Shown: positions 1 to 5,928, numbered from the stretch's first letter. The stretch is 8,676 nucleotides of DNA from Planctomycetales bacterium (GCA_030673005.1 DAOVFI010000093.1:1-8676); one strand, 5' to 3'. Numbers and translations are program-made. Notes: generated by a model not told the origin, from the letters alone.

Positions 1-1472
1 TCCAATAGTTTCCGGGCCTCGGGTGCGTGTTGGGAGTCTTTATAATTCCGGATAATCTCTTCCAGCAGGGACTTCGCCTTGTTTCTCAGGCCCGCCTTCA
101 AATACGCCCTCGCCAGGCTCAACTTGCTGCGAACCCGCTCGGCCTGTTCGGATTTCGATCCGGTCGGCGTCTTCTTTGCCCCCGTCGCAGCGGCGGGCAC
201 GGGCTTTGCGCGTTTCGGTTTAGGCCCGACCTTCAGACAGACGAGTTTGCCCTGGTGGTTTCGGCAGAATATCCTCCCGCCGGAAAGGACCGGAACGGTC
301 CAGCACGTGCCCGAAAGCGCCTTGGTGCGGGCCAGTTCCTTGTAGCCTGACGGCGAAGGTTCGGCGACGACCAGCGTCCCGCGCTGCTCCATTATAATCA
401 TCTTGCCGTCGGCTATCATAAGTGAACTTTCCCTTCCGAAGCCTTTCTGCGTCCACTTGACCTGGCCGGTGGCGAAGTCCAGGCACTTGAAACCCGACCT
501 GTCGAAGCCGTAGAGATGTCCCTTCCAGAGCATGCAATTGGTAAAGTGGTTTCTCATCTTTTTGTTTTGCCAGACAGCAGTGAGTTTACCGCTGCCGATC
601 CGCAGCAGCGCGCAGCCTTTGCCGTAGTCCGAGGAGATGAACATCTTGTCGCCGGAGATAATGGGTGTGGCGGCGTTGATGTTGTGCCCTGTTTTCCAGG
701 GGTATCGCCCCAATCCCTTTCCGCTTTTCGCATCCTGTACCGCAAGGAACGTCGCGCTGAATATGGCGACGCATTTCCTGCCGCCCATCTCGAAGGGCGC
801 GGGCGTGGCGTATCCGGCCATTCCGCCGCCGGTCTTCCAGACGATCTCGCCGGTCGCCTTATCGAGCGCTGTGCCGGCGGCGCCGATGTTCAGTATCAAC
901 AGTTTGCCGGCGACCAGCGGCGAGCCGGAAAGCCCCCACTGTGGAACGCGGGCTTTCAGTTCGCCCCTCACATCCTTTTTCCAGACGACATCTCCCGAGA
1001 CGGCATTGAGGCAGAAGGCCAGTCCGTTGTGGCTGAACGTATAGACGTTCTTTCCATCGACTGTCGGCGTCGCGCGCGGGCCGGGGTATCCGCCCTTCGG
1101 CTGCTTCGGGCAGGGGTAGGAATGTTTCCAGACCTCCTCGCCCGTGTCGGCGTTCAGGCACCAGACAGTATCGGTGTTGTTCTTATTACCCATCGTGTAC
1201 ACGCGATCACCGACTACGGCGACCGACGAGTAGCCTACGCCGACGTGTTTCTTCCAGAGTTGTTTTGGCTTCTTATCCTGCCAGTTGGTCTGCCAGCCGG
1301 TTTCGGTCGAGATGCCATTGTGGTTCGGCCCGCGCCAGTTCGGCCAGTCGGTTACAACCTCATCGCCGGCTGCGCGGACCGCAGCGCCGGTGAAAATGAC
1401 CGCCGCCGCAGCAAGAACCGAAACAAACATCAATAAACACCGTCCTGACGGTAAGGGAACCTTCATTTCCAT
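1..1472 (-). CDS. Secreted PQQ-like beta-propeller repeat protein with C-terminal TPR-like segment (3' end outside window)
   Basis: Translating the minus strand from ATG at 1472 gives 490 codons with no stop before the window edge, so the gene is C-terminally incomplete. Residues 1-35 look like a Sec signal peptide (hydrophobic stretch LLMFVSVLAAAAVIF, then AVRA-AGD). Residues 42-53 read TDWPNWRGPNHN, the usual opening of planctomycete PQQ-like propellers. Blades are marked by repeated D/A-x-x-TG-x-x-x-W motifs (NADTGEEVW near 107, NAVSGDVVW near 156, KATGEIVW near 205, FATGQVKW near 333). An Ala/Lys/Pro-rich linker (about 416-445) leads to a helical TPR-like segment (about 446-490, LARAYLKAGLRNKAKSLLEE). 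GGAGG lies 4 nt before the ATG; a second in-frame ATG at 1466 is also possible. The protein is probably exported to the periplasm or cell surface. The fold is well supported, but bound PQQ or an enzymatic role is not, since many of these proteins are non-catalytic scaffolds. Confidence 0.88.
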   Translation of the reverse strand, partial: MEMKVPLPSGRCLLMFVSVLAAAAVIFTGAAVRAAGDEVVTDWPNWRGPNHNGISTETGWQTNWQDKKPKQLWKKHVGVGYSSVAVVGDRVYTMGNKNNTDTVWCLNADTGEEVWKHSYPCPKQPKGGYPGPRATPTVDGKNVYTFSHNGLAFCLNAVSGDVVWKKDVRGELKARVPQWGLSGSPLVAGKLLILNIGAAGTALDKATGEIVWKTGGGMAGYATPAPFEMGGRKCVAIFSATFLAVQDAKSGKGLGRYPWKTGHNINAATPIISGDKMFISSDYGKGCALLRIGSGKLTAVWQNKKMRNHFTNCMLWKGHLYGFDRSGFKCLDFATGQVKWTQKGFGRESSLMIADGKMIIMEQRGTLVVAEPSPSGYKELARTKALSGTCWTVPVLSGGRIFCRNHQGKLVCLKVGPKPKRAKPVPAAATGAKKTPTGSKSEQAERVRSKLSLARAYLKAGLRNKAKSLLEEIIRNYKDSQHAPEARKLL

Positions 1473-1764
1473 TGTGCCTCCATAAAGATAACTGTAACCG
1501 TTCAGTCTGTCATATTCCGAACATCTCTTTACCGATTCGTAACTTATAACCCATATATCCTGCAAGAGGGGCGGGGTTTTTTTTAGCAGGACAACGCTGG
1601 GTAATGAGAAGCAGAAAAAATTGAATTCTGAATAACGAACATGGAATCTGCCTGACGGGGCTGTGGTTAATCGAATTGTTATGAATCATTCAGGCTAAAC
1701 GCGTACGTCGCTTCAGCGACGCAGGTGCTTCCCTGTTATTTCAGACGCCACCGCCCAATCGTCG
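1473..1764. other. Intergenic gap between the beta-propeller gene and pilin gene 1
   Basis: This 292-bp stretch is AT-richer than its neighbours. It should hold the 3' end of the pilin transcript and the promoter of the beta-propeller gene, both on the minus strand. It contains one small perfect hairpin (1706-1721) and a T-run on the plus strand (about 1577-1584). I found no convincing -35/-10 pair and no ORF worth calling. Confidence 0.5.
1706..1721. repeat. Perfect 6-bp hairpin, CGTCGC-TTCA-GCGACG
   Basis: CGTCGC (1706-1711) and GCGACG (1716-1721) are exact inverse complements around a 4-nt loop, about 45 bp after the stop codon of pilin gene 1. There is no U-run on either side, so it does not meet the pattern of an intrinsic terminator. 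It may be a dispersed repeat or an RNA 3'-end stabiliser. Confidence 0.5.
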
Positions 1765-2646
1765 TTACGGCTTATTGCGCTGGTAGTAATAATAGCCGTT
1801 CGACTGTTTCAGTTTCGGGTCGTTCTTCTTGAGGAATTTGACGCTGTGGTCACAGAACAGGAAGTTCGCAGAATCGTTATCAAAGTGATAGAAAGTCGTC
1901 AATCGACCGTCGGTTCCCCACACTTCGTACAGTCCGTATCCCCTGTAACTGTCGTACATACCGGGCCAGGGTTCCGAGCCGTAGTAAAACGAATCCCACG
2001 ACTCGCCCAGGAGGATGGTCTCGGAGGGGGTCTGGACGTCGGTTGTCTTGTTGACCGATCCGGCGTCGGTAAAAGGCACCTCGCCCCTATACGGAGGGGT
2101 TTGCTCATCTCCCAACACCGACGGTCCCCTGTACGAGACGCTGATATTGATTGCGTAGGATCGCGGGTAATGCGGGTAACGTTCGTCCGTATTCGGCCTG
2201 TAAACGTGTTCGTAGAATCCTTCGCGGATCAGGTCGTCGCTGGGGCAGTACAGCACCTCGTAGGCCTCGTAGAAAGGCTGCAACCTGCCGTCCCAGATTG
2301 GCGGGTCGCCGCCCCAGCCCGAACCGCCGGGGTACCACTGGTCGTATTTATTGGTGTAATGGTTGAAGGCCACTCCTATGCTCCTGAGGTTGGAGGCGCA
2401 AAGGGCAACCCCCGTCTGCTCGCGAGCCCTGCCCAGAGACGGCACGAGAATCGCCATCAGCAGCGCAATAATTGCCACCACCACGAGTAGTTCGACAAGC
2501 GTAAAAGCGTTGCTTTTACACTTGCTCACTACAGGCAGTTCGACAAGCGTAAAGGCGTTGCTTTTCCCCGCCGGCTTTGGCGAACAGCCTCGACAGGCCG
2601 CACCGGTCTTCAGTTCCCTGTTGCATGAGGAACGAATGTTTTTCAT
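1765..2646 (-). CDS. Prepilin-type N-terminal cleavage/methylation domain protein (pseudopilin paralog 1)
   Basis: 293 residues. A prepilin recognition motif is followed by a single membrane helix (AFTLVELLVVVAIIALL, 47-63), then a soluble domain with GWGGDPP, CPSD (134-137), YPRSYAIN, a YRGPSV motif and FLFCDH (262-267). This is the type II secretion/type IV pilin-like architecture common in planctomycetes, with a C-terminal motif related to the 'H-X9-DG' processing-associated family; here the spacing is H-X11. A first copy of the motif (AFTLVELPVVSKCKSN, 31-46) precedes the real one as a 16-residue tandem duplication. The expected DG is DH in this copy, unlike its three paralogs. The tail YYYYQRNKP is aromatic and basic. 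The start is supported by GGAG 8 nt before ATG 2646. It is the last and most divergent pilin gene of the array. A role as a surface or secretion-system pseudopilin is inferred from the family; no secretion ATPase or prepilin peptidase lies in the window. Confidence 0.87.
   Translation of the reverse strand: MKNIRSSCNRELKTGAACRGCSPKPAGKSNAFTLVELPVVSKCKSNAFTLVELLVVVAIIALLMAILVPSLGRAREQTGVALCASNLRSIGVAFNHYTNKYDQWYPGGSGWGGDPPIWDGRLQPFYEAYEVLYCPSDDLIREGFYEHVYRPNTDERYPHYPRSYAINISVSYRGPSVLGDEQTPPYRGEVPFTDAGSVNKTTDVQTPSETILLGESWDSFYYGSEPWPGMYDSYRGYGLYEVWGTDGRLTTFYHFDNDSANFLFCDHSVKFLKKNDPKLKQSNGYYYYQRNKP
2489..2565 (-). repeat. 48-bp in-frame tandem duplication of the prepilin motif in pilin gene 1, with coding hairpin
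   Basis: The 29-nt stretches at 2489-2517 and 2537-2565 match at 28 of 29 positions with a 48-bp period, so 16 codons are duplicated in frame. Between them, arms AAGCGTAAAAGC (2497-2508) and GCTTTTACACTT (2512-2523) pair around a GTT loop. On the mRNA this is a 12-bp stem with one G-U pair, inside the coding sequence and about 125-150 nt from the start codon. Confidence 0.9.
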
Positions 2647-2695
2647 ATAACGCTCTCCATATTATCCTTCCCTGCGCGGGGTCGCGGAATGCTCC

Positions 2696-2768
2696 GTAGG
2701 CTGGGCCTGCGCTTGCTACTCTGCGAAGTAGTTCGCTACGTAGCACGAGTCGCTTCGGCCCAGCCTGC
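2696..2768. repeat. Composite palindromic repeat with GTAGGCTGGGCC arms
   Basis: GTAGGCTGGGCC (2696-2707) and GGCCCAGCCTGC (2757-2768) are inverted copies with one mismatch. The 49 bp between them hold a second layer: CTAC/GTAG arms (2716-2719, 2728-2731) and the perfect 10-bp palindrome GCTACGTAGC (2735-2744). It lies in the gap between pilin genes 1 and 2, 50 bp upstream of the ATG of gene 1, so it would be in the 5' leader of that gene. Related copies occur at 2825-2836 and 7968-7991. Confidence 0.8.
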
Positions 2769-2787
2769 CGACTACCGGCTAATTGTA

Positions 2788-2817
2788 ATTATACGCTTGG
2801 TAATTCGATAATTACCA
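2788..2817 (-). promoter_or_regulatory. Possible minus-strand promoter for pilin gene 1 (good -10, poor -35)
   Basis: A perfect TATAAT lies at 2793-2788 on the minus strand, about 140 nt before ATG 2646. The best -35 at 18-nt spacing is TGGTAA (2817-2812), only three of six consensus matches, so this is weak. It would give pilin gene 1 its own transcript starting upstream of the palindromic repeat at 2696-2768. Confidence 0.3.
2799..2816. repeat. Perfect inverted repeat GGTAATT-CGAT-AATTACC
   Basis: Seven-base arms around a 4-nt loop. The right part (TCGATAATTACCAC, 2805-2818) recurs as an exact 14-nt direct repeat at 2856-2869, where it overlaps the stop codon of pilin gene 2. The second copy lacks the left arm. 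Confidence 0.7.
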
Positions 2818-2824
2818 CAGTTTT

Positions 2825-2836
2825 GTAGGCTGGGCC
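2825..2836. repeat. Second GTAGGCTGGGCC repeat copy
   Basis: This is an exact 12-nt match to the left arm at 2696-2707, in the same orientation, 27 bp past the end of pilin gene 2. It is flanked by the two TCGATAATTACCAC direct repeats (2805-2818 and 2856-2869), so it is bracketed like a small inserted segment of about 37 bp. Confidence 0.65.
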
Positions 2837-2862
2837 GACAGGTCCACCTTTTTCCTCGATAA

Positions 2863-3735
2863 TTACCACCGTTGAGGACGGTTTAGTTTCAGTTGCCAGT
2901 AATAGTAATCGGTCTCGTCGTTGAGTTTGGGATCATCCTTTTTCAGCAGGTCAACTCGGCCGTCGCAGAACAGGAAGTTCGTGGCGTCCTTATCGCCGTG
3001 GTCGTAGGTCGGCACCTCCCTGCCCCACTCGCCGATCTGAGATCCCGGATACTGGTCGTGGATGCCCGGTATCTTCCGGCCTGTCGAATAATAATACGAC
3101 TCCCACATTTCCCCTATCAGGATCGTTCTTGTGGGGATTGAAAGGTCGGTTAACTTATAGACGTATCCCGGAAAGGGGAATAGACGATTTCCGCCGTATG
3201 GAGGATCGAGGCCCGCCCCGTATTCCCCCGAGCCTCTGTATGACACTTTCCAGTGCATCGCATAGGAGCGTGGATGACGCTTGTTTTCAGGGACGCCGCG
3301 CGACAGGTACCACGACTGGCGCTCCAGTCTGTCGCTGGGACAAAAGAGCATGCCGAAAGCCTCGTACCAGGGCAGCAATCTGGAATCCCAGGTGGGCGGG
3401 TCGCCCCCATAGGCGCAACTGGCTACAAACCAGTCGTTGTTTTCATTGTTGTACTGGCGATTGGCCAGACCCAGGCCTCTGAGATTCGTCTTGCAGACCA
3501 CGGTCCGCGCCTGCTCCTTGGCCCTGGTCAGCGACGGCAGGAGGATCGATATCAACAAAGCAATAATGGCCACCACCACGAGTAGTTCGACAAGCGTAAA
3601 GGCTGTGCCTTTACACTTGCGAACTATCCTGAGCCCGTCGAAGGGTAGTTTGACAAGCGTAAAAGCGTTGCTTCCCGTGCCGGTCGTCGCAGTGGTTTTC
3701 GGCTTCTCGCCGTGGAATGAAAGTAGCCCGATCAT
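2863..3735 (-). CDS. Prepilin-type N-terminal cleavage/methylation domain protein (pseudopilin paralog 2)
   Basis: 290 residues from ATG 3735, which is preceded by GGGAG (3746-3742) at 6-nt spacing. The frame stays open to an earlier ATG at 3804, but that one would overlap the preceding intergenic space and lacks such a site. The start used here also puts the first AFTLV at residue 24, as in paralogs 3 and 4. Features in order: first motif AFTLVKLPFDGLRIVRKCKG (24-43), true prepilin motif plus membrane helix (45-67), a GGDPPTW motif, FCPSD (131-135), HPRSYAM, a YRG motif, FLFCDG (254-259), and an aromatic tail DYYYWQ. The first motif has Lys in place of the Glu that follows FTLV and no hydrophobic helix after it, so it should not work as a pilin start; the second is the functional one. 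The soluble domain differs clearly from its neighbours while the helix-coding DNA is nearly identical. Function is inferred from the family: a secreted or surface pseudopilin anchored by its helix. Confidence 0.86.
   Translation of the reverse strand: MIGLLSFHGEKPKTTATTGTGSNAFTLVKLPFDGLRIVRKCKGTAFTLVELLVVVAIIALLISILLPSLTRAKEQARTVVCKTNLRGLGLANRQYNNENNDWFVASCAYGGDPPTWDSRLLPWYEAFGMLFCPSDRLERQSWYLSRGVPENKRHPRSYAMHWKVSYRGSGEYGAGLDPPYGGNRLFPFPGYVYKLTDLSIPTRTILIGEMWESYYYSTGRKIPGIHDQYPGSQIGEWGREVPTYDHGDKDATNFLFCDGRVDLLKKDDPKLNDETDYYYWQLKLNRPQRW
3584..3672 (-). repeat. 63-bp in-frame duplication of the prepilin motif in pilin gene 2, with coding hairpin
   Basis: The AGTT[C/T]GACAAGCGTAAA unit occurs at 3584 and again at 3647, a 63-bp period (21 codons). 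Arms AAGCGTAAAGGC (3592-3603) and GCCTTTACACTT (3607-3618) form a 12-bp hairpin with a 3-nt loop. Between the units lies CCTGAGCCCGTCGAAGGG (3628-3645), which encodes PFDGLR. I remember this sequence type as a dispersed repeat in many draft bacterial genomes; that recollection was not checked. Confidence 0.9.
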
Positions 3736-3741
3736 TATATT

Positions 3742-3746
3742 CTCCC
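3742..3746 (-). promoter_or_regulatory. Ribosome binding site that fixes the start of pilin gene 2
   Basis: GGGAG on the minus strand, 6 nt before ATG 3735. It favours this start over the in-frame ATG at 3804. Confidence 0.7.
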
Positions 3747-3830
3747 GATCGGCGTTCGGACTTTCAGAACAGGCCGTTGCAATGGTTATCCGCACGCGAC
3801 CCATCGGTTCGGCAGGTGCGGTCGGTTCAA

Positions 3831-4709
3831 TCAGTCTTTCCGGCGTTTGTAGTAGTGGTAATCGTTTTCCTCAGTAATGTTCGGGTTGTCTTCCCGCAGC
3901 GGTCCGGCGTGACCGTCGCAGAAAAGGAAATTAGCATAGTTCCTGTCGCGATGATAGAAGGTTACCTGCCAGTATGAGTCGTACACGACGTAGCAACCGG
4001 GGTACTGGTTGTAACTATTGGGTACGATGTCGGAATAATTTGCGTAGTACGGCCAGTCCCACACTTCTCCCAGGAGAATGGTTTGAGCGGGGATTTTTAT
4101 TTGTGCCGTCTTGTGTACCCCCCATCCCGGCCAGGGGAACCGTGAATCACCGTTGTAGGGATTGTTTCCGGATCCGTTGGGGTACGTAGCGCCATAGACC
4201 GAATCGCCCCTGTACGATATCTGGATATTAATTGCATAGGAGCGGGGGAAGCGTCTGTCCGGCCCGACTCCGCGTCTGTTATACCACTCCTCGCGGGGCA
4301 GATTGTCGCTCGGGCAGAGCAGCAGTGCCTTGTTCTCGTAAAAATCCAGCATTCTGGCGTCCCATGTAGGCGGGTCGCCGCCCCAGCCCGCGCCGGCGGG
4401 ATAACGATCGTCGGCGTCACTGGCGTACTGGACAAAGGCCAGCCCCAGCCCCCTTTGGTTCGACAGGCACACGACAATACGAGCCTGCTCCTTGGCCCTG
4501 GTCAGCGACGGCAGGAGGATCGATATCAATAATGCAATAATGGCCACCACTACGAGTAGTTCGACAAGCGTAAAGGCTGTGCCTTTACACTTGCGTACTG
4601 TCCCAAGCCCGTCGAAGGGCAGTTCGACCAGAGTGAACGCACCGGAACCCCTGCCTGCCTGCCCGGCAGACTTCCACCCGTCGCCGCGAAAAAACTGCAA
4701 ACAGTTCAT
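3831..4709 (-). CDS. Prepilin-type N-terminal cleavage/methylation domain protein (pseudopilin paralog 3)
   Basis: 292 residues from ATG 4709. The frame is also open from ATG 4757, which overlaps the stop codon of pilin gene 4 by 7 nt (ATGGTAA) and would suit translational coupling. I prefer 4709 because it gives exactly 23 residues before the first AFTLV, as in paralogs 2 and 4; the ribosome site there (GAG, 6 nt) is weak. Order of features: AFTLVELPFDGLGTVRKCKG (24-43), second motif and membrane helix (45-67), a GWGGDPPTW motif, LCPSD (131-135), FPRSYAIN, a YRGDSVYG motif, FYHRD, FLFCDG (261-266) and an aromatic-basic tail YHYYKRRKD. Here the duplicated first motif keeps the Glu (VEL), so both copies read as recognition sites, but only the second is followed by a hydrophobic helix. 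A long insertion rich in Asn/Pro/Gly lies near 175-190. It is the second gene of the probable pilin operon. Confidence 0.85.
   Translation of the reverse strand: MNCLQFFRGDGWKSAGQAGRGSGAFTLVELPFDGLGTVRKCKGTAFTLVELLVVVAIIALLISILLPSLTRAKEQARIVVCLSNQRGLGLAFVQYASDADDRYPAGAGWGGDPPTWDARMLDFYENKALLLCPSDNLPREEWYNRRGVGPDRRFPRSYAINIQISYRGDSVYGATYPNGSGNNPYNGDSRFPWPGWGVHKTAQIKIPAQTILLGEVWDWPYYANYSDIVPNSYNQYPGCYVVYDSYWQVTFYHRDRNYANFLFCDGHAGPLREDNPNITEENDYHYYKRRKD
4558..4640 (-). repeat. 63-bp in-frame duplication of the prepilin motif in pilin gene 3, with coding hairpin
   Basis: The unit starts at 4558 and again at 4621, the same 63-bp period as in pilin gene 2; the second copy is more decayed (AGTTCGACCAGAGTGAACGC). 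Arms at 4566-4577 and 4581-4592 form the same 12-bp hairpin as in gene 2. Between the units lies a variant of the PFDGL-coding repeat ending in GTCGAAGGG. The following DNA (4651-4672) resembles a decayed CTGCCTGCCGGCAG palindrome, which encodes SAGQAG. Confidence 0.88.
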
Positions 4710-4750
4710 GGCATTCTCACAAACAAGGCGAACATCCCTCCGCCTTCCGG

Positions 4751-5596
4751 TTACCATTTTTTCCGCTTGTAGTAGTAGAACTCGCCGGCGTCGTTTCTAC
4801 CGTTGCCGTTCGTATCAACCAGGTGCTCGTGCCCCTCCGGCAGCGGGATAGCGTGGCCGTCGCAGAACAGAAAATTCGCCTTGTTGCTGTCGCTGTGGTA
4901 GAAGGTTATCCCGCGACTCGGCGCCGGCGGCTGAACGGAACTGGACCACATGCCGTCGAATAACCCAGAGCCTTTGTAGTCGTTGTGGATGCCCGGCTGA
5001 GGCTCACTGCCATAGTACCACGATTCCCATTGATCCGCCAGGGTGATGGTAGCGGCCGGTATTTCTACGTCCGTTGTCCTGTAAACGGAGCCGTTACGCG
5101 TAAAGGGTACCTCCCCACTGTACGGAGGACTTCTTCCATCTCCATACACCGACGGTCCCCTGTAGGCTATGCAGATATTGCTCGCATAGGAGCGGGGGTA
5201 TCGGTTTTTCTCATCGGTGCCCCTGGCGGTGTACCACGGCTCACGGTCAAAGCGATCGCTCGGGCAAAACAGCAACTCGCAGTTCTCGATTTCAGGGCGG
5301 ATTCTATGATCCCAGGTAGGCGGGTCGCCGCCCCAGCCTGCGCTGCCGGGATACCAATCGTTGTTTTGATTGGTGTAGAAGTTGTATCCCGTGCCCAACC
5401 CCTTGAGGTTGGCCGAGCACGCGACCATCCGCGCCTGCTCCTTGGCCCTGGTCAGCGACGGCAGGAGGATCGATATCAATAATGCAATAATGGCCACCAC
5501 CACGAGTAGTTCGACAAGTGTAAAGGCTGTCGAACACCTGCCGGTTTCACAGGCGGCTTTCCGCCGATTTTTACACATGTGAAATGTTCTGTTCAT
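4751..5596 (-). CDS. Prepilin-type N-terminal cleavage/methylation domain protein (pseudopilin paralog 4, first of the array)
   Basis: 281 residues with a single prepilin motif and no duplication: AFTLVELLVVVAIIALLISI at 24-43 after a 23-residue basic leader. The ribosome site AGGAG lies just upstream of ATG 5596. The soluble domain has GWGGDPPTW (near 88-96), FCPSD (110-114), YPRSYASN, a YRGPSVYG motif, FYHSD, and FLFCDGHA. Near the end, DTNGNGRNDAGE (261-272) has the D-x-N-x-N-G-x-x-D-x-x-E spacing of an EF-hand-like calcium loop, and the chain closes with FYYYKRKKW. The other three paralogs lack this loop. In type II secretion major pseudopilins calcium binding stabilises the C-terminal domain, so a similar role is possible here, by inference. 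It is promoter-proximal, after a leader of about 200 nt and the promoter at 5805-5834, and its stop codon abuts or overlaps pilin gene 3. Confidence 0.88.
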   Translation of the reverse strand: MNRTFHMCKNRRKAACETGRCSTAFTLVELLVVVAIIALLISILLPSLTRAKEQARMVACSANLKGLGTGYNFYTNQNNDWYPGSAGWGGDPPTWDHRIRPEIENCELLFCPSDRFDREPWYTARGTDEKNRYPRSYASNICIAYRGPSVYGDGRSPPYSGEVPFTRNGSVYRTTDVEIPAATITLADQWESWYYGSEPQPGIHNDYKGSGLFDGMWSSSVQPPAPSRGITFYHSDSNKANFLFCDGHAIPLPEGHEHLVDTNGNGRNDAGEFYYYKRKKW

Positions 5597-5798
5597 AAAA
5601 GTCTCCTTATTTTATTGAAATGCGCATCGCATTACACGTTCATCACTATCGGGTCGTCTGAATTGTCTTTTCCGGCAGTTCCATTTCGGTCCGAACCAGC
5701 CGGCCTGAGAAACGATCAGATATGCTGTTTCTTCGGCCTGTCCGCTGATTTTCAACAGAAAAAAGATACGCAGGCGCCGGTTGCCACAAACTTCCACA
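5597..5798 (-). other. Long untranslated leader of the pilin array
   Basis: If the promoter at 5805-5834 is used, the transcript starts near 5798 and runs about 200 nt before ATG 5596. The leader has several short complementary pairs, for instance AGAAAC/GTTTCT and CCGGC/GCCGG. I could not match it to any riboswitch consensus I know, and specifically saw no cyclic-di-GMP GEMM core. Open frames cross it, but they begin upstream of the promoter and lack ribosome sites. Confidence 0.4.
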
Positions 5799-5804
5799 TC
5801 TAAT

Positions 5805-5834
5805 ATTATAGCACCATACACGGATTTCATCCAA
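5805..5834 (-). promoter_or_regulatory. Extended -10 sigma70-type promoter for the pilin array
   Basis: On the minus strand, TTGGAT (5834-5829) is followed after 18 nt by TATAAT (5810-5805), which is preceded by TG at the extended -10 position (TGCTATAAT). The -10 is perfect and the -35 matches 4 of 6. The predicted start is near 5798. It points toward pilin gene 4 with no other gene between, so it is the best candidate for driving the four pilin genes. Confidence 0.62.
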
Positions 5835-5928
5835 TCAAACAAAGAATTTAATTCAGGATTGCCGGGGGCATCGAGGATTTGTGGCGCTGGAAGCATCTAC
5901 AGGATGCGGATTAGATGAGTACGGGATA

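Noticed and set aside
516..1436. 306-codon open frame on the plus strand
   Set aside because: It is fully antisense to the beta-propeller gene, whose translation shows clear repeated motifs and a signal peptide. The plus frame has no recognisable domain and reflects GC-rich codon bias.
1706..1721. Intrinsic terminator after the pilin array
   Set aside because: The stem is only 6 bp and no U-run follows on the minus strand, so it was listed only as a hairpin.
1846..2490. 214-codon plus-strand frame
   Set aside because: It is antisense to pilin gene 1, has no family resemblance, and its tail is just the reverse of the conserved helix-coding DNA.
2489..4640. CRISPR-like or satellite array
   Set aside because: The repeats occur once-duplicated inside separate homologous genes with codon phase kept. 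There are no regular unique spacers and no cas genes.
5612..5896. 94-codon minus-strand frame upstream of pilin gene 4
   Set aside because: There is no ribosome site and no recognised domain. A strong promoter lies inside it and a second frame of similar length overlaps it. It is more likely leader and promoter DNA, though a small protein is not excluded.
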